A stretch of 64,000 nt of DNA from Planctomycetota bacterium. Lineage in GTDB: Bacteria; Planctomycetota; UBA1135; UBA2386. Where the stretch lies: positions 1 through 64,000 of the forward strand of contig JACKIC010000005.1 of NCBI GenBank assembly GCA_020638655.1. The letters run 5' to 3'. The notes below the pieces were generated by a model. It had not been told where the DNA came from and did not search any database. It was given only the letters and a program-made list of their open reading frames with translations. Shown here piece by piece: positions 14,664 to 22,645 of this stretch. A program made the translations under genes and the position numbers. Position 1 is the first letter of the stretch; each line of letters opens with the position of its first letter.

Positions 14664-14936
14664 ATGCCGAAGTTCGTGATTGAGCGTGAGATCCCCGGCG
14701 TTGGCAGCCTCTCGGCGAAGGAGCTGCAGGCCATCTCGCAGAAGTCGTGCGGCGTGCTGCACGAGATGGGCCCCCAGGTGCAATGGGTGCAGAGCTACGT
14801 GACCGACGACAAGATCTACTGCATGTACATCGCCCCGGACGAGGCCGCCGTACGCAAGCACGCCGAACTGGGCGGCTTCCCCGCGAACTCGGTGTCGGCG
14901 GTCCGCTGCGTGATCGACCCGACGACTGCCGAGTGA
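14664..14936 (+). CDS. DUF4242 family small protein
   Basis: The 90-residue product begins MPKFVIEREIPG and continues with VQWVQSYVTDDKIYCMYIAPDEAAVRKHAELGGF in short pieces typical of DUF4242. This family of ferredoxin-like dimers includes a nickel-binding protein from Streptomyces. The full family length is present. A stop-to-start gap of four bases to the following VOC gene suggests co-transcription. The metal role is family knowledge and not shown here. Confidence 0.85.
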   Translation: MPKFVIEREIPGVGSLSAKELQAISQKSCGVLHEMGPQVQWVQSYVTDDKIYCMYIAPDEAAVRKHAELGGFPANSVSAVRCVIDPTTAE

Positions 14937-14940
14937 ACGA

Positions 14941-15327
14941 ATGAAACGAGTCACCGGCATCGGCGGCATCTTCTTCCACGCGCGCGACCCCGCCGCGCTG
15001 TGCGCCTGGTACGAGAAGCACCTCGGCATCGACGTGCAGGCATGGGGCGGCGCGGCGTTCTCCTGGACGGACGACGCCGGCAACCCCACGCGCGGCACGA
15101 CGATCTGGTCGGTCAGCCCCGCCGGCGGCGACCACTTCGCGCCGAGCAGCTCGACTTTCATGATCAACTACCGCGTCGAAGACCTCTCCGCGCTGCTGCA
15201 GGCGCTGCGCGACGAAGGCTGCAACGTCCTCCAAAAGACGGACGACTCCGAGTTCGGCAAGTTCGGCTGGGTCATCGACCCAGAAGGCAACAAGGTCGAA
15301 CTCTGGCAGCCACCGGCCGGGCAATAG
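14941..15327 (+). CDS. VOC (glyoxalase/bleomycin resistance) family protein
   Basis: The 128-residue product has the vicinal oxygen chelate fold layout. The first module starts GIGGIFFHARDPAALCAWYEKHLGI; the second ends FGWVIDPEGNKVELWQPP. His in the first strand and Glu in VELWQP are the usual metal ligands. The substrate cannot be told. It lies four bases after the DUF4242 gene. Confidence 0.88.
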   Translation: MKRVTGIGGIFFHARDPAALCAWYEKHLGIDVQAWGGAAFSWTDDAGNPTRGTTIWSVSPAGGDHFAPSSSTFMINYRVEDLSALLQALRDEGCNVLQKTDDSEFGKFGWVIDPEGNKVELWQPPAGQ

Positions 15328-15428
15328 GCGGACCCGCGCAACCCACGCCCTCCCCGAGGGATCGCCGCTTGCGAGCGCGGGGCGCGACAGCGCCTCGCTC
15401 TCGCAATGCCCGGACCCTGTCGGGCTCG

Positions 15429-15456
15429 CCAGCTTCGCGCTCCGCGCGAAAGCTGG
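15429..15456. repeat. Hairpin overlapping the tRNA-Arg 3' end
   Basis: An inverted repeat (CCAGCTTCGCGC / GCGCGAAAGCTGG, one bulged base) starts within the encoded CCA of the - strand tRNA. There is no T-tract, so it could be a processing or weak termination signal rather than a classical terminator. Confidence 0.5.
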
Positions 15457-15530
15457 CACGCCCGCCAGGGATCGAACCTGGGACCGCCGCTTTAGAAAAG
15501 CGATGCTCTATCCGACTGAGCTACGGGCGC
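15454..15530 (-). tRNA. tRNA-Arg (anticodon TCT)
   Basis: Reading the - strand, the cloverleaf has acceptor GCGCCCG, D-arm AGCTCAGTCGGATAGAGC, anticodon loop TTTCTAA (TCT, reads AGA) and T-arm with GGTTCGATC. The acceptor's 3' side is CGGGCGT followed by G and an encoded CCA. The first base pair is G-U. Confidence 0.95.
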
Positions 15531-15567
15531 CTTCGCGGCGCAGCTTAGCAAGCGTCGCGCAGCGCCG

Positions 15568-16518
15568 CTATTCGTCGCCCGCAGAGTCGCCGTCGACCTC
15601 GCCGTCGTCGACAACGCCTTCGACCCAGCCGGGCGGCGGCTGGGTGCGATAGCGGTCGTGGATCCACAGGTACTGTTCGGGCGCGAGGCGGATCAGCTCC
15701 TCGACGCGGCGGTTGATCTCGCAAACGGCCTGATAGAGGTCGCGCCGGCGGTCCCCGGTGCGGGTCAGCCGGAACGGCGCAGGCAACACCATGCGGAAGC
15801 GGAAGCCGCTGCCGACGCGCAGCACGGCGCCGACGGCCATCGGGTAGTCGTGGCGCAGGGCCAGGCTCGCGGCCGCGCGTTCGCAGCTGGCGATGCGGCC
15901 GAAGAACGGCGCGAACACGCCGCGCAGGCGCTGGTTCTGGTCGACGACCTGCAGACCGACCGCGCCCTGCTCGAGCGCGCGCGAGAGGCCGCGGATGCCG
16001 CCGCGGCGAGGATGGATGACGAGGCCGCAGCGCGCCCGGTTGGCCGCGATCCAGCGCTGCAGCAGCGGGTTCTTGGAGACGCGCGCGACGCCGTGGCCGC
16101 CGCCGAACGCCTGCGCCATCGCAGCCGCGGCGATCTCCCAGCTGCCCAGGTGCGGGGTCACGGCCAAGAACGGCGGTTTCGCAGCGAGCCCCGCCGCACC
16201 GCCCTCGTGATCGACGACCTCGTGCAGGTCGCCGCCGCGCGCCAACAGCCGCGTCAGTCGCGCCATGTCGAGCGGCACCTTGAACAGGTTGCCGGTCGCG
16301 GCGCTGCCGATGCGCCGCAGCTCGGCGTCGCTGCGCTCGGGGAACGCCTGGCGCAAGAACGTCATCGCGTAGCGCCGCCGGCGGCGGTCGACGACGAAGA
16401 ACAGCCGCCCGAGCAGCATCGCCAGGCCGTAGCCGAACCACTGCGGCACGCGCGCGGCCAGCGAGATCGCGGTGACCGCGGCGACGTGCACGACGCGATC
16501 GACGAAGCGCACCTTCAC
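15568..16518 (-). CDS. LpxL/HtrB-type lipid A acyltransferase
   Basis: The 316-residue product is a lysophospholipid-acyltransferase-family protein of the Kdo2-lipid A secondary acyltransferase type. It would add an acyl chain from acyl-ACP to lipid A at the inner membrane. It starts with an amphipathic or membrane N-terminus (VVHVAAVTAISLAARVP) and has the catalytic HX4E motif as HLGSWE. The usual length is about 300. The GTG start overlaps the lpxK stop by four bases (GTGA), so it is translationally coupled to lpxK. The exact acceptor (LpxL, LpxM or LpxP role) is not decidable. Confidence 0.88.
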   Translation of the reverse strand: MKVRFVDRVVHVAAVTAISLAARVPQWFGYGLAMLLGRLFFVVDRRRRRYAMTFLRQAFPERSDAELRRIGSAATGNLFKVPLDMARLTRLLARGGDLHEVVDHEGGAAGLAAKPPFLAVTPHLGSWEIAAAAMAQAFGGGHGVARVSKNPLLQRWIAANRARCGLVIHPRRGGIRGLSRALEQGAVGLQVVDQNQRLRGVFAPFFGRIASCERAAASLALRHDYPMAVGAVLRVGSGFRFRMVLPAPFRLTRTGDRRRDLYQAVCEINRRVEELIRLAPEQYLWIHDRYRTQPPPGWVEGVVDDGEVDGDSAGDE

Positions 16519-17483
16519 AGCAGCAGCTCCGCAGCCGGCGGCTCGAGGCCGAGGAAGCGCAGCGCGACGCGCAGCACCTGGCGCGGCAGCTCGGCGTCGC
16601 CGAGGCGCGCGTCGTCCTTGGCGGTGGTCAACAGCACGGCGTCGGCAGCGCGCGCGGCGGCGGCGGCGCGCTGCAGTTCGTCCGCGGTGAAGCGGTGGTG
16701 ATCGCGGTAACGCAGTTCGTTCACGACCTCGGCGCCGAGCCCCGCGCAGGTGGCGCGGAAGCTCTGCGGGCGCGCGATCGCCGACAGCAGCACGACCCTG
16801 CGCCCGCGCAGCGAGCTCAGCGGCAGGACCGCGTCGTCGGGCCGCGAGACCAGGTCGGCCGGCGCGTGATCCGTCGCGTAGACCGGCAGCGCCGGCTGGT
16901 GCGCGATCTCGCGCAGCCGCCGCACGCGCTGCTCGATCGCCTGCGCATCGAGCCCGCCGGCACGCGTCAGCAACAAGAGGCCGGCACGGCGCAGCCCCGA
17001 ACGGAACTCGCGCAGATCGCCGGCTGGCAGGCACTGACCGTTGCCGAACGGCAAGGTCGCGTCGAGGCAGACCAGGTCGAGATCGCGGCGCAGCCGCCGG
17101 TGCTGGAAGCCGTCGTCGAGGATCACGAAGTCGGCGCCCTTGGCGACGAGCCGGCGTCCGGCGGCGACGCGGTCGGGGTCCTGTTCCTGCAGCAGCCACG
17201 GCAGCTGGCGCTGCAGCATCGTCCCTTCGTCGTTGAGCGCCGCGCCCGGCGCGCGTCCGTAGCCGCGCGCGAGCACCCCGGGCCGACGTCCCGCGGCCTT
17301 CGCGAGGCCCGCCAGCCACGCAACGGTCGGCGTCTTGCCGGTGCCGCCGACCGTGAGGTTGCCGATCGAGACGACGGGCACGTCCAGCGCGTAGCGCTTC
17401 TTGATGCCGGCGTCGAAGCACCAGTTGCGCACCGCCGCGACACCGCCGTAGAGCAGGCCGAGCGGCCAGAGCGCCTGCCGCAT
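16515..17483 (-). CDS. lpxK: Tetraacyldisaccharide 4'-kinase
   Basis: The 322-residue product phosphorylates the 4' position of the lipid A precursor at the inner membrane. It has a hydrophobic N-terminus, the modified Walker A GNLTVGGTGKTP (about residues 41-52), a DDGFQHRRLRRDLDLV segment after it, and the TTAKDDARL motif that aligns with the family TEKD motif. Length is normal. ATG 17483 is chosen; GTG 17504, overlapping the fabD stop, is possible and would add seven residues. With the downstream acyltransferase it gives two lipid A steps, evidence for an outer membrane with lipid A. Confidence 0.92.
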   Translation of the reverse strand: MRQALWPLGLLYGGVAAVRNWCFDAGIKKRYALDVPVVSIGNLTVGGTGKTPTVAWLAGLAKAAGRRPGVLARGYGRAPGAALNDEGTMLQRQLPWLLQEQDPDRVAAGRRLVAKGADFVILDDGFQHRRLRRDLDLVCLDATLPFGNGQCLPAGDLREFRSGLRRAGLLLLTRAGGLDAQAIEQRVRRLREIAHQPALPVYATDHAPADLVSRPDDAVLPLSSLRGRRVVLLSAIARPQSFRATCAGLGAEVVNELRYRDHHRFTADELQRAAAAARAADAVLLTTAKDDARLGDAELPRQVLRVALRFLGLEPPAAELLL

Positions 17484-17500
17484 CGCGTCGGCGGCGCCGC

Positions 17501-18418
17501 TCACGCGCCGGCCAGTGCCGCGATCTCGTCGGCGGTCGTCGCCGCTTGCGTCTGCACGCCGTCGACGCCCTTGCCCGCGGCGATGCGCTTGACCATGTTC
17601 ACGAGCGTCGGCTTGGGGCCGCACTCGACGAAGTCGCGCACGCCGGCGTCGAGCATGCCGTGCACGGTCTGCAGCCACAGCACCGAGCCCGCGAACTGCC
17701 GCTGCAACGCGGAGCGCGCCGCGGCCGCGGTCGTCACGGGCGACGCGTCGACGTTGCACCAGATCGGGAACGCCGGGTCGTTCATCGCAGTCTCGTCGAG
17801 CACCTTGGCGAACTCGGCGCCGGCGCCCTGCAGCAGCGAGCAGTGGAACGGCACGCTGACGTTGAGCTTGAGCGCCTTGCGCGGCGGGGCCAGGGAAACG
17901 ATCTGATCCATCGCGGCGATCGCGCCGGAGACGACGATCTGTTCGGGCTCGTTGACGTTGGCGATCTCGCAGACGCCGGCGTCGACCTGCTCCACCAGCG
18001 CCTGCACCTCGTCGAGGCCCATCTTGCGCAGCACGACCATGCCGCCGGTGCCGACCGGCACCGCGGTCTGCATGAACTGCGCGCGGCGGCGCACCAGCCG
18101 CACCGCGTCGGCGAACGCGAACGTGCCGGCGGCGACGTGGGCGCTGTATTCACCGAGGCTGTGGCCGGCGGCGAGGCCGGGCGTGAGACCCAGCGCGCGG
18201 AAGGCGGCGACCGCGACGGTCAACGTCGCCGGCTGGGTGTTCTCGGTGAGGCCGAGCTGCTCCTCGGGGCCCTCGACGCAGAGGCTGAGCAGCGGCTCGC
18301 CGAGCGCCGCCTCGGCCTCGGCGAAGGTCTCGCGAGCGATCGGAAACCGCTCGACGAGGTCCTTGCCCATGCCGACGAACTGGGAACCCTGTCCCGTGAA
18401 AAGGAAGGCGCGCTTCAT
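17501..18418 (-). CDS. fabD: Malonyl-CoA:ACP transacylase
   Basis: The 305-residue product loads malonyl groups onto ACP for fatty acid synthesis. The N-terminal FLFTGQGSQFVGMG and the active-site GHSLGEY (Ser at about residue 87) are clear. The oxyanion region has VPFHCSLLQGAG, with the catalytic His near residue 201. Length is standard. It lies directly upstream of lpxK, linking acyl supply with lipid A synthesis in one transcription unit. Confidence 0.95.
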   Translation of the reverse strand: MKRAFLFTGQGSQFVGMGKDLVERFPIARETFAEAEAALGEPLLSLCVEGPEEQLGLTENTQPATLTVAVAAFRALGLTPGLAAGHSLGEYSAHVAAGTFAFADAVRLVRRRAQFMQTAVPVGTGGMVVLRKMGLDEVQALVEQVDAGVCEIANVNEPEQIVVSGAIAAMDQIVSLAPPRKALKLNVSVPFHCSLLQGAGAEFAKVLDETAMNDPAFPIWCNVDASPVTTAAAARSALQRQFAGSVLWLQTVHGMLDAGVRDFVECGPKPTLVNMVKRIAAGKGVDGVQTQAATTADEIAALAGA

Positions 18419-18481
18419 GGTGGGCCGGGCATTCTCGGCACCACCTGCGGCCAGTCAACGGCGGATTGCCCGCCGCGACGA

Positions 18482-19483
18482 TCAGCGCTTGCTGCGGCGA
18501 CCCCGGGTCTTGCCCGAGCCGGTGCCGGTGCTGCCAGCGTCCTCACCTTCCTCGTTGGTGTCCTTGGTGGCGCTGCCGTCGACGCCGAAGTGCTTGCAGG
18601 CCTTCAGCCACAGGTCGAACTTCTCGACGAACGCCTTCTCCTTGTCGCTCGGGTTGGCGCCGACCACGGCCTTGCGGCGCGAGATCTCGTCGCGGCGTTC
18701 CTTGTTCCAACCGCCCGCCGGCGGGTAGTCCTGCAGCAGCTGGAAGTAGGTGCGCTGCAGCTCGACGTTGGCGTCTTCCTTCTCCTTGGCGTCGGCCTCG
18801 CCTTCCTTGGCGCCGGTCTTGGCTTCCTTGGTCTTGGGCTGCTCGACCGCGGGCTGGCCAGCCGGCTGACCGGCGGGCTGCCCCATCGCGGGCGCCTGCC
18901 CCATCACCGGCGCGCCGGTCTCGCCGGCGGGCGCGCTCGGCGCCGCTTCGCTCTGCTTGCCCGGCGCTTCCTTGCGCGCGTCGGCCAGCTGCTTCTGCTC
19001 CTTCATGCGCAGCTCGAGCTCGATCTCGTCGAGCTGCTTCTGCGTCAGCCGCTGCATCACCTCGTACTGCGCCACGTCCTCGAACGGCAGGAACACGTAG
19101 TTGCGGCGCCCGCCCGAGTACCACAGGCGGATGCCCGCGCCGCGCTCCTTGACGCTGGCGTCGACGAAGCGCAGTCCGTCGACGCGCTCGACGAAGCGGC
19201 CGTCCTTGACGACGCCCTCCATCTTGTTGCCGTTGCGCAGGCGCAGGCTGACGCGCACGTGCGTGATCACCTGCTTGCCGGCGGCGATCTTGTCGCGCAT
19301 CGACTGGGCGCGGCGGTCGACGCGCTGCTCCTCACTGACCGGCTTCTCGCTGACCGGCCCCTTCTGCTCCTGCGCCGGCGGCTTCTTCTGGTCTCCGGTC
19401 GGCGGCGTGACGTCGGGCTGCTGGGCCCGGATGCCCGTGGCGAGGGCAAGAGCGCCGAGAACGTGCAGGGTGAAGCGGTTCAT
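18482..19483 (-). CDS. Secreted protein of unknown function
   Basis: The 333-residue product starts at ATG 19483 with a signal peptide (FTLHVLGALALATGIRA). The mature part holds a beta-rich segment of about 90 residues (VITHVRVSLRLRNGNKMEGVV), then a Gln/Lys-rich coiled coil, a low-complexity stretch with GQPAGQPAGQP, and a basic tail (KTRGRRSKR). It is probably periplasmic or surface attached. It reads towards fabD with a 63-base gap. No family recognised; the SH3-like GNKMEGVVK pattern may bind a partner. Confidence 0.72.
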   Translation of the reverse strand: MNRFTLHVLGALALATGIRAQQPDVTPPTGDQKKPPAQEQKGPVSEKPVSEEQRVDRRAQSMRDKIAAGKQVITHVRVSLRLRNGNKMEGVVKDGRFVERVDGLRFVDASVKERGAGIRLWYSGGRRNYVFLPFEDVAQYEVMQRLTQKQLDEIELELRMKEQKQLADARKEAPGKQSEAAPSAPAGETGAPVMGQAPAMGQPAGQPAGQPAVEQPKTKEAKTGAKEGEADAKEKEDANVELQRTYFQLLQDYPPAGGWNKERRDEISRRKAVVGANPSDKEKAFVEKFDLWLKACKHFGVDGSATKDTNEEGEDAGSTGTGSGKTRGRRSKR

Positions 19484-19615
19484 GCCGGTCCTATCGACCG
19501 TCGGTCGGGTCGATCTTCTGCCCAGCTGCCCCATTGTGGGACTGGCGGCCCAAGACGCCGCGGGCGCCGGCCGATAGAGCCCCGAGGTCACCACCACGAC
19601 CGACGGGACACGAGC

Positions 19616-20839
19616 ATGGGAACAAACGACTTGCGCAGGCCGACGGGCCGGGACGACGAACGGGGAATGGCCCTGATCATGGCCATCCTGTTCACCATCC
19701 TGGTGGTCGGCATCGTCACCACCGGCACGCTGATCCTGCGCGGTCACCAGACCAAGACCAACGTCAGCTTCATCGCCAAGGGCCAGGCGGTGCAGTTCGC
19801 GCGCTCGGGTCTGATCGAGGCGCTCGGCTGGTTCCGCAAGCAGACCAGCCAACCCGTGCTGAGCTTCGCGCCGCAGCTCGACACCGGCGTCGTGCCGCCC
19901 GTGCTCGACACGATCGATCCCGACATCGGCCTGGTCCGCGAGTTCTCGATCGAGAACACGATCTGGGGCCGCTACGAAGTCTGGAAGGAGTGGGCCGGCG
20001 ACCCCGACCCGACGCGGCTCGCGTTCCGCGAGCAGATGCAGGCCAGCGACATCTCGTCGCTGCGCGGCAACCTCACCGACGGCTCGGTGTGGCGCATCCG
20101 CTGCATCGGCTACGTCTACAAGCTGGTCGACCCGAACGTGCGCTTCGACGTCGCGCCCAATCACGTGCTCGGCAAGGAGATCGCCGAGTGCGAAGCGCGG
20201 CGCCTGGCCCTGCAGCCGCCCGGCCAGGCGGCGCTGTGCGCGACCAACGGCAGCGACGTGACGATCGGCACGCGCGGCCGCGTGATCGGCGGCGCCACCG
20301 CCGCGGGCATCTACTACGAGAGCGGCACGGGCACCGCGTCGGTGTCGGGCACCGGTTCCTCGCTGACCGGCACGCCGACGCAGGCCGCGGCGGTCGACTA
20401 CGACGCGAGCTTCGACTACGTGTTCGGCGTGTCGGTCGAGGAGCTCACCGCGATGGCCGACTACGTGGTCGACGCGGCCGTGGACTTCCCGAGCCCGGTG
20501 CCGGTCGACACCGTGGTGATGTGCAACACCGGCATCACCTTCACCGCGAGCAAGCCGCTGTCGGGCACCGGCGTGGTGGTCTGCCTCGGTGACACCACGG
20601 TGTCCCCGGGCAGCAACTCGAGTTTCTCGGGTCTGCTCTACGTCGACGGCAACCTGACGCTGCGCGAGCCGTGCGAGATCCAGGGCGCCGTCGTCGTCAC
20701 CGGCACCGTCACGGTGCTCGGCGACAGCGACTACGCGACGATCACCTACGACGACGCGATCCTGCAGCGCCTGCGCCAGGAGCTCGGCACCTACCGGCTG
20801 TCGAGCGCGATCGCGCGGCCGCTCAGTTCGGATCGCTGA
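19616..20839 (+). CDS. PilX-like / prepilin-type N-terminal protein
   Basis: The 407-residue product starts at ATG 19616. The N-terminus is ERGMALIMAILFTILVVGI, a type IV prepilin-like leader with a likely cleavage after Gly17 and a long hydrophobic helix. It resembles PilX-type minor pilins or other pilus-assembly proteins. The rest has a beta-rich region with many Thr/Gly repeats (TGTASVSGTGSSLTGTPTQ). No other pilus gene is nearby, so the role is unclear. The 3' end overlaps the convergent lipoprotein gene by 17 bases. Confidence 0.75.
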   Translation: MGTNDLRRPTGRDDERGMALIMAILFTILVVGIVTTGTLILRGHQTKTNVSFIAKGQAVQFARSGLIEALGWFRKQTSQPVLSFAPQLDTGVVPPVLDTIDPDIGLVREFSIENTIWGRYEVWKEWAGDPDPTRLAFREQMQASDISSLRGNLTDGSVWRIRCIGYVYKLVDPNVRFDVAPNHVLGKEIAECEARRLALQPPGQAALCATNGSDVTIGTRGRVIGGATAAGIYYESGTGTASVSGTGSSLTGTPTQAAAVDYDASFDYVFGVSVEELTAMADYVVDAAVDFPSPVPVDTVVMCNTGITFTASKPLSGTGVVVCLGDTTVSPGSNSSFSGLLYVDGNLTLREPCEIQGAVVVTGTVTVLGDSDYATITYDDAILQRLRQELGTYRLSSAIARPLSSDR

Positions 20840-21764
20840 CCGCGGCGGCCCGCAGCGGCGCCGCGCCGCGCCGCGCGGCCAGCAGCAGCACCTCGAACTC
20901 GACCTCGGGGTCGCTCGGGTGACGGGCGATCGCGGCGAGGATGCCGCCGCCGACGCCGAACGGCGGCAGCGAGGTGCCGACGACGAGCTCGGCGACCAGC
21001 GCCGGCGCGTCGTTGACGAACAGGTCGATCGGCACGCGCCAGACGGCGCCGTGCGGCATCTCGGAGATCGGCGGCACGGTCTCGGTCGCGCGCAGGAAGC
21101 GCGGCTGCACGACCACCGACACGCCCAGGTTGCCGATCACCGACAGCAGCGAAGGCCGCTGCACGACCTGCCACAGGATCGGCGACAGCAGCGGGTCGTT
21201 GCGCACCGTGTCGAGCAGCGCCATCGCGCTGACCACGGCCTCGGCCAGCAGCCGCGCGTCGACACCCTCGTAGAAGCCCTGTCCCGCCTCCGCCTCGGGG
21301 TGGTCTTCGCGGTAGGCGCGCACCTGCTCACACGCCGGCGCGAAGCCGCGCGCCAGGAAGTCGCGCGGCATCTGCGGCCGCGAACCTCCCAGCACGTTGC
21401 CGTCGGCGTCGGCGACCGTCGCCGTGACGCGGCTCAGCGCCGACTCGAAGCGCTGCAGCCCGCCGTTGACCTGCAGATCCCAGCGCAGCGGCGCGCCGCC
21501 GGCGTCGACCTCGTCGAGGTGCAGGCGCAGCAGCCAGCGCTGCTGCTGGTCGCCGCGACGCAGCCGCAGCCCGTAGAGCACGGTGTCGCCGGGCACCCAT
21601 TCGGACGCGAACGTGAACGGCGAGAAGCCGTCGAGCAGGCGCGCCGCGCCGGGGAACTCGGCCGCCGTCAGGCTGGCCGGCCCGGGCGCGAGGTTCACGT
21701 TCGGCGCGCCCGCGCATGCCGAGACCAGCAAGAGGCCGAGCGCGCTGGCGCTGCGGCGACTCAC
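20823..21764 (-). CDS. Lipoprotein of unknown function
   Basis: The 313-residue product starts at GTG 21764, overlapping the preceding stop (GTGA). It has a lipobox (LLLVSAC, lipidated Cys about 17). The mature part is about 295 residues, mainly alpha/beta, with no recognised family. It is the last gene of a chain of five genes with four-base overlaps, so it is likely produced with the YdjY lipoprotein and the HEAT protein upstream. Confidence 0.7.
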   Translation of the reverse strand: MSRRSASALGLLLVSACAGAPNVNLAPGPASLTAAEFPGAARLLDGFSPFTFASEWVPGDTVLYGLRLRRGDQQQRWLLRLHLDEVDAGGAPLRWDLQVNGGLQRFESALSRVTATVADADGNVLGGSRPQMPRDFLARGFAPACEQVRAYREDHPEAEAGQGFYEGVDARLLAEAVVSAMALLDTVRNDPLLSPILWQVVQRPSLLSVIGNLGVSVVVQPRFLRATETVPPISEMPHGAVWRVPIDLFVNDAPALVAELVVGTSLPPFGVGGGILAAIARHPSDPEVEFEVLLLAARRGAAPLRAAAVSDPN

Positions 21765-22645
21765 TTGCCGGCTTCCTTGTCCTTGCCTTCCTTCGCCTCC
21801 CCTTCCTTGGCCTTCGCCGCGGCGAGGCGCTTGCGGCGTTCGACGTGCAGCTGAGGCTCCTGCTTGTGGAAGACCACCTCGACCGCGGTCTCGGGCGGCG
21901 GCAGCAGGTCGGTGATCCACCAGTTCTGATCGTCGCGCGCGCGCTCGTGCACCATCGTGCCGAGGTGGTTGTCCGGCGACAGGTAGCAGACCGACACGAA
22001 GTTGCCCTCGAAGTCGGCGACGAAGACCTCCGGCTCGTTCTTGTAGAGCTGCGCCATGCGGCCGCCGAGGTAGACCCAGCTGCAGTCGGTCGCCGGCTTG
22101 CCGGTCGTGCGGTCGAGCAGCAGGTCCTCGACGCAGTACTCCTTCGTCTTGCCCTGGGCGTCCTTCCAGCGCACGGTCATCCAGAACGGCTTGCCCTGCG
22201 GCGGCGTGACGATCAGCGGATCGACGCCCTTCTCGATCTCCTCGAGCGTCGGCGGCGGGTCCTTCTCGACGTAGTTGGCGTTCTTGCCCTGCTCGAGGCC
22301 GAGCATCAGCATCGCGGCGTTGAGCACGCTGGCCTTGCTGGGCGTCCAGAACATCGCCTCGTGGCGCTTGCCGCGGCGGTGCACGAGCAGGTACTCGATC
22401 GGATCGGGCGGGTCGTTGACGACCGCCTTGATCGTCAGGGTCTGGGCCTTGCCGTCGAGCTTGATGCCCTCCTTCTCGAACTGTGCCATCACTTCGGCCA
22501 GGACCTTCTTCGCGGCTTCGGCCTCGGGGTCCTGCTTGTCCGGCTGCTGGGTGACGGGCTGCTGCGGCGGCGAGACCGGTCGCGCCGGCTCCTGCTGGCA
22601 CGCGACGAGACCTGCGAACAGGACGACGGCGGAAATGAACTTCAT
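21761..22645 (-). CDS. YdjY-domain lipoprotein
   Basis: The 294-residue product starts with a lipobox (FAGLVAC, Cys about residue 16). A Pro/Gln-rich linker is followed by a domain beginning with VVNDPPDPIEYLLVHRRGK and HEAMFWTPSKASVLNAAML. This fits the YdjY pattern common in planctomycetes (a function is not known). A charged Lys/Glu tail ends the protein. It is coupled at both ends by ATGA/GTGA overlaps. Confidence 0.78.
   Translation of the reverse strand: MKFISAVVLFAGLVACQQEPARPVSPPQQPVTQQPDKQDPEAEAAKKVLAEVMAQFEKEGIKLDGKAQTLTIKAVVNDPPDPIEYLLVHRRGKRHEAMFWTPSKASVLNAAMLMLGLEQGKNANYVEKDPPPTLEEIEKGVDPLIVTPPQGKPFWMTVRWKDAQGKTKEYCVEDLLLDRTTGKPATDCSWVYLGGRMAQLYKNEPEVFVADFEGNFVSVCYLSPDNHLGTMVHERARDDQNWWITDLLPPPETAVEVVFHKQEPQLHVERRKRLAAAKAKEGEAKEGKDKEAGK

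Noticed and set aside
17546..20839. A very long + strand frame opposite fabD and the secreted protein
   Set aside because: It lies antisense to fabD and the 333-residue gene, which have clear motifs. Only its last part, from ATG 19616, is a real gene (PilX-like).
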